This document shows positions 61,667-64,000 of a DNA stretch of 64,000 nt, in pieces. How positions within the stretch are numbered: position 1 is the first letter of the stretch; every line of letters starts with the position of its first letter. Both the position numbers and the translations under genes were made by a program. The stretch is from contig JACOEM010000001.1 in NCBI GenBank assembly GCA_024998565.1, positions 1 through 64,000 on the forward strand, read 5' to 3'. Under the pieces are notes generated by a model. That model was not told the origin of the DNA. It did no database searches and saw only the letters and a program-made list of their open reading frames with translations. The DNA comes from Nitrospira sp. (GTDB lineage: Bacteria; Nitrospirota; Nitrospiria; Nitrospirales; Nitrospiraceae).

Positions 61667-61696
61667 TTGACAGATGAGAATGGTGAACGCTAAGAT
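61667..61696 (+). promoter_or_regulatory. sigma-70-like promoter of the lipoprotein at 61757
   Basis: TTGACA at 61667-61672 is a perfect -35, 18 bases precede TAAGAT at 61691-61696. Transcription would start near 61703, leaving a normal leader of about 54 bases with AGGAGGA ahead of the ATG. Confidence 0.6.
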
Positions 61697-61756
61697 TTTT
61701 CCTGCAATGAGCACCAATGTCGCGCTTTGCACCCAGGATTCAGGAGGACAACCTGT

Positions 61757-62059
61757 ATGCGCAAATCAGCCTGGCTTCTAGCGATCGCCCTCCTGACCGG
61801 AGCCTGCAGTCACAATCCTTACCTCGATGCCTCGCTTACTCGTTATCAGGGGAAAGATCGTGCGTGGATTGAAAAGGAATTGGGCGCTCCAGATGCCAAG
61901 ACGTCCCGATTCTTCGGTGGAGAGAAGTGGACCTACAATCGAATTGCGGGAGGGAAGGCAGGGCCACCGCTATTTAACTTTAAGGCAAACGAATGCCAGT
62001 TGATTTTGTTTTTCAGTAAGGACGAATTGGTCTCGGACTCTAGCTATTCCGGCTGCTAA
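61757..62059 (+). CDS. small lipoprotein, SmpA/BamE-like
   Basis: 100 residues with lipobox TGAC and a mature sequence starting CSHNPYLDASLTRYQGKDRAWIEKELGAPDAKT, followed by FFGGEKWTYNRIAGGKAG. The GxPD turn and the following short strands resemble the SmpA/OmlA (BamE-like) fold. AGGAGGA precedes the ATG. The stop overlaps that of the convergent YHS gene by three bases. Confidence 0.65.
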   Translation: MRKSAWLLAIALLTGACSHNPYLDASLTRYQGKDRAWIEKELGAPDAKTSRFFGGEKWTYNRIAGGKAGPPLFNFKANECQLILFFSKDELVSDSSYSGC

Positions 62060-62316
62060 CTAGAAAGTTGCTTCTGAAACGTATCGGCGCAACTACGACT
62101 GCAGAAATAATAGGTCTGCCCTCCAATCTCCTCTCTCACCGCATTGCCACGAGGAATGAACACGCGGCACACCGGGTCTTGGATCATTTGATTTCCAGCG
62201 ACCTGCCCTTCCTGAAGGCTCACTGCCCCGCCATTCTCTTTGATTTTTCTAATTGCCCTGCGAAGCAGATAGTAGAGTAGCACCAGCAAACCAGAAACCA
62301 GCAATAATCTATACAT
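62056..62316 (-). CDS. YHS-domain membrane protein
   Basis: 86 residues from the ATG at 62316. One transmembrane helix (LLLVSGLLVLLYYLL) and a basic linker precede a YHS-like domain: MIQDPVCRVFIPRGNAVREE and YYFCSRSCADTFQKQL, with the Cys residues likely to bind metal. The order is like the PP0621-type small proteins. The region is more A/T-rich than the rest of the window. Confidence 0.78.
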   Translation of the reverse strand: MYRLLLVSGLLVLLYYLLRRAIRKIKENGGAVSLQEGQVAGNQMIQDPVCRVFIPRGNAVREEIGGQTYYFCSRSCADTFQKQLSS

Positions 62317-62541
62317 AGTAGTGCATCCCACCAACGCCACTAAATATTAGGCCATCATTGATGGCGTGAAAACAGTGACGAACCCTACCTCGCCATCTTA
62401 CTAGCATGGAACAATCCCGTAAGGGGCAATCTTAGGACCAAATGGCCCAGATGCTTTTGTGTCTATGAGGGGCCTTTTCCCATGCCTATACAGTACTTCA
62501 GATGGATGGTTTATCATACAGCGCAATGTTATAAGCCAGGA

Positions 62542-62694
62542 ATGCATAAATGTGACAAATGCCGCGGAACAATGTTGCCTGAACGGGCGGTTGACCTGAA
62601 TGCTGGCTTGGCGATCACAGTCCTTGCGTGCCTTAACTGTGGCCGACGAAAAGCAGCTGACGCAGAACCGAGACCGATCACGTCACGACATTAA
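62542..62694 (+). CDS. small CxxC zinc-binding protein
   Basis: About 50 residues with CDKC near the N-terminus and CLNCGRRK near the end, a small zinc ribbon. Short proteins with the pattern MHxCDKCRGxMLPER are known from related bacteria by memory, but the function is unknown. The start may be the ATG at 62542 or a longer form at 62482; the ribosome site is weak for both. Confidence 0.5.
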   Translation: MHKCDKCRGTMLPERAVDLNAGLAITVLACLNCGRRKAADAEPRPITSRH

Positions 62695-63006
62695 CCCGTC
62701 GCAACAATAATCCTTCACAGGACGCTCACGTGCGTTGAGCCGAAGGTGGTTCACTCCAACTTCCTCGGGCCTTTTGTCCACTCCGGACTTGATGCCTCTC
62801 TCATCGCCGAGCAATCCTCTTCTTCATCCTACTAGCCAATGTGTTGAGCTAACTGCCAGGTCTGCTCAGCTTTTCTATTCAATCCCCCAGTTTTTAGATT
62901 TTTACATGGTCAGGAAGTGATCCCGTCGACGAACGCATTCTCAAATCAGGAGCACAAAATCATTCCAGGCGTCTTGGAATAAAAAAGGCGGCCTCGGGGG
63001 GATTTG
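62695..63006. other. non-coding stretch downstream of dapB
   Basis: No convincing gene is seen in this roughly 310-base stretch. It is A/T-richer than average and contains a hairpin at 62962-62980 that may end the dapA-dapB transcript. Confidence 0.45.
62962..62980 (-). terminator. probable terminator of the dapA-dapB unit
   Basis: On the minus strand ATTCCAAG and CCTGGAAT (with one GU-type pair) form a stem around a three-base loop, followed by GATTTTG, about 27 bases after the dapB stop. The stem is short, so this is a moderate call. Confidence 0.45.
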
Positions 63007-63810
63007 TTACTTGAGGCTCAATACATCCAGCATGTCATAGAGACCGGGTGGCTGCTTCACAACCCAACGGGCGGCACGGAGGGCCCCTCTGGCGAAAGTG
63101 TCCCGGCTACTCGCACGATGAGTGAGCTCAATTCGTTCACCCATCGTTCCAAACATCACGGTATGGTCTCCGACGATGTCTCCGGCTCGAATAGTCTGAA
63201 TTCCGATTTCGCCCCTCTTCCGCTCACCTATTAGTCCTTTTCGCGCGTAGACGCCGACTTGACCAAGGTCTCGATTGACTGCGCGAGCCAGAACCTCCGC
63301 CATTTTGAGCGCTGTACCACTCGGAGCATCCTTCTTCAGGCGGTGGTGGGCTTCGATTACTTCAATATCGTAGTCCTCCCCGAGAGTCTTGGCCATTTCG
63401 GCGATCACCTTGTAAATCACATTAACCCCCACACTCATATTGGGGGAAAACACGCAAGGGATCTGCTTGCTCACACTTCGGAGCTCATCCAACTCTGACG
63501 ATGAAAACCCGGTTGTCCCTACCACAATGCCACGTCGATGTTGAGCCACAATCTTCAAATGCCCAAGTGTGGCCGCAGGCGTTGTGAAATCTACCACGAC
63601 TTCCCCACGCTCCATCACACTGGAAAGATCGTCGACAATCGGCACGCCTGTTCGTCCACAACCAGCCACTTCGCCGGAGTCTTCGCCCACCGCATGATGA
63701 CCCTTGCCCTCCACAGCTCCTGCAAGGGTCAAGAATGCAGAATCCTTTACCAAGGACACGAGGCGAGAACCCATTCGTCCCGCCGCACCAGTAATAACAA
63801 CCTTGATCAT
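63007..63810 (-). CDS. dapB: 4-hydroxy-tetrahydrodipicolinate reductase
   Basis: 267 residues. The Rossmann motif is VVITGAAGRMGSRL, the substrate motifs are VDFTTPAATLGHL, VVGTTGFS, FSPNMSVGVNV and the catalytic IEAHHRLKKDAPSGTAL. DapB reduces the dipicolinate precursor with NAD(P)H. It follows dapA by 29 bases on the minus strand, and feeds DapL (49814) in the aminotransferase variant of the lysine pathway. Confidence 0.95.
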   Translation of the reverse strand: MIKVVITGAAGRMGSRLVSLVKDSAFLTLAGAVEGKGHHAVGEDSGEVAGCGRTGVPIVDDLSSVMERGEVVVDFTTPAATLGHLKIVAQHRRGIVVGTTGFSSSELDELRSVSKQIPCVFSPNMSVGVNVIYKVIAEMAKTLGEDYDIEVIEAHHRLKKDAPSGTALKMAEVLARAVNRDLGQVGVYARKGLIGERKRGEIGIQTIRAGDIVGDHTVMFGTMGERIELTHRASSRDTFARGALRAARWVVKQPPGLYDMLDVLSLK

Positions 63811-63839
63811 GGCAACAACCTTTACCAGCAGCAGACCGA

Positions 63840-64000
63840 CTACACCAGTCCGGCCTCTTTCATCACATGCCGAAGTTTTTCTCTATTGTCGGTTCCCATT
63901 TGACATAGCGGCAACCGCATCTCGCGGTCGATCTTGCCCATCATATGCAACGCTTCTTTTACAGGAATGGGGTTGGTCTCATAAAAGAGGGCCGTAAACA
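63840..64000 (-). CDS. dapA: 4-hydroxy-tetrahydrodipicolinate synthase, 3' end only
   Basis: Only the last 52 codons are in the window and the gene continues past 64000. The readable part includes ALFYETNPIPVKEALHMMG and EMRLPLCQMG, ending HVMKEAGLV before TAG. The ETNPIPVK motif is typical of the DapA C-terminal region. It is upstream of dapB in the same unit. Confidence 0.88.
   Translation of the reverse strand, partial: FTALFYETNPIPVKEALHMMGKIDREMRLPLCQMGTDNREKLRHVMKEAGLV

Noticed and set aside
1..64000. CRISPR arrays, tRNA or rRNA genes, insertion sequences, prophage
   Set aside because: No regular direct repeats with spacers, no cloverleaf or rRNA-like stretches, and no transposase, integrase or phage structural protein was recognised on either strand by reading. 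A covariance or HMM search would be more sensitive.

Overview
The window is a continuous piece of bacterial chromosome, GC-rich, coding-dense, with short intergenic gaps and many 1-4 base start/stop overlaps. The gene set points to Nitrospirota, most likely the genus Nitrospira. This is inference from content: LL-diaminopimelate aminotransferase with DapA/DapB, an archaeal-type ornithine cyclodeaminase beside a cyanobacterial-type arginine dihydrolase, receiver-first multi-PAS signalling proteins, and small CxxC proteins. No rRNA, tRNA, CRISPR array, transposase or phage gene was recognised.

Layout. 1-900: a very good sigma-54 promoter ahead of an unannotated-size 39-residue membrane peptide and a ribbon-helix-helix protein. 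1.0-14.7 kb: a same-strand sensory block with two tandem TonB-dependent receptors, a receiver plus seven PAS domains with no output, an orphan ABC-type substrate-binding protein overlapping a membrane histidine kinase, and a receiver-PAS-GAF-PAS kinase. 14.8-23.5 kb (minus): 2OG-Fe(II) oxygenase, lolA, ftsK, ksgA, a small helical protein, pdxA, a cation antiporter and larC. 23.6-30.5 kb: two exported proteins, larB-gpsA behind a 21-codon leader, a zinc-ribbon membrane protein, the split arginine-to-proline pair, and truD. 30.6-44.4 kb: phosphoesterase, divergent HEAT/MarR genes sharing an operator-like palindrome, an MBL hydrolase, a SirB1-like protein, a DrrAB-type ABC exporter with a LON-domain protein, a CrtC/AttH-like protein, a BNR-repeat lipoprotein, a histidine phosphatase, a methyltransferase and several hypotheticals. 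44.5-49.5 kb: Wzm/Wzt-type polysaccharide exporter, lipoproteins and a membrane acyltransferase. 49.8-64 kb: dapL, folK-panC, rmuC-mazG-PilZ, a lytic transglycosylase / glycerate 2-kinase / Rph-like phosphotransferase operon, family 5 uracil-DNA glycosylase, TalC-type transaldolase, small envelope and zinc proteins, and dapB with the 3' end of dapA.

Three signals cut across the annotation. First, at least seven start codons with no Shine-Dalgarno lie 5-10 nt downstream of a sigma-70-like promoter, usually with a C-rich discriminator. This predicts leaderless mRNAs and settles several starts. Second, a 125-bp imperfect palindrome occurs twice (15630 and 34191), each time ending on the stop codon of a minus-strand gene, with compensatory changes in its terminal stem. 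Third, the 1-14.7 kb block carries all the parts of an envelope-to-cytoplasm phosphorelay except a transporter permease and a DNA-binding response regulator.
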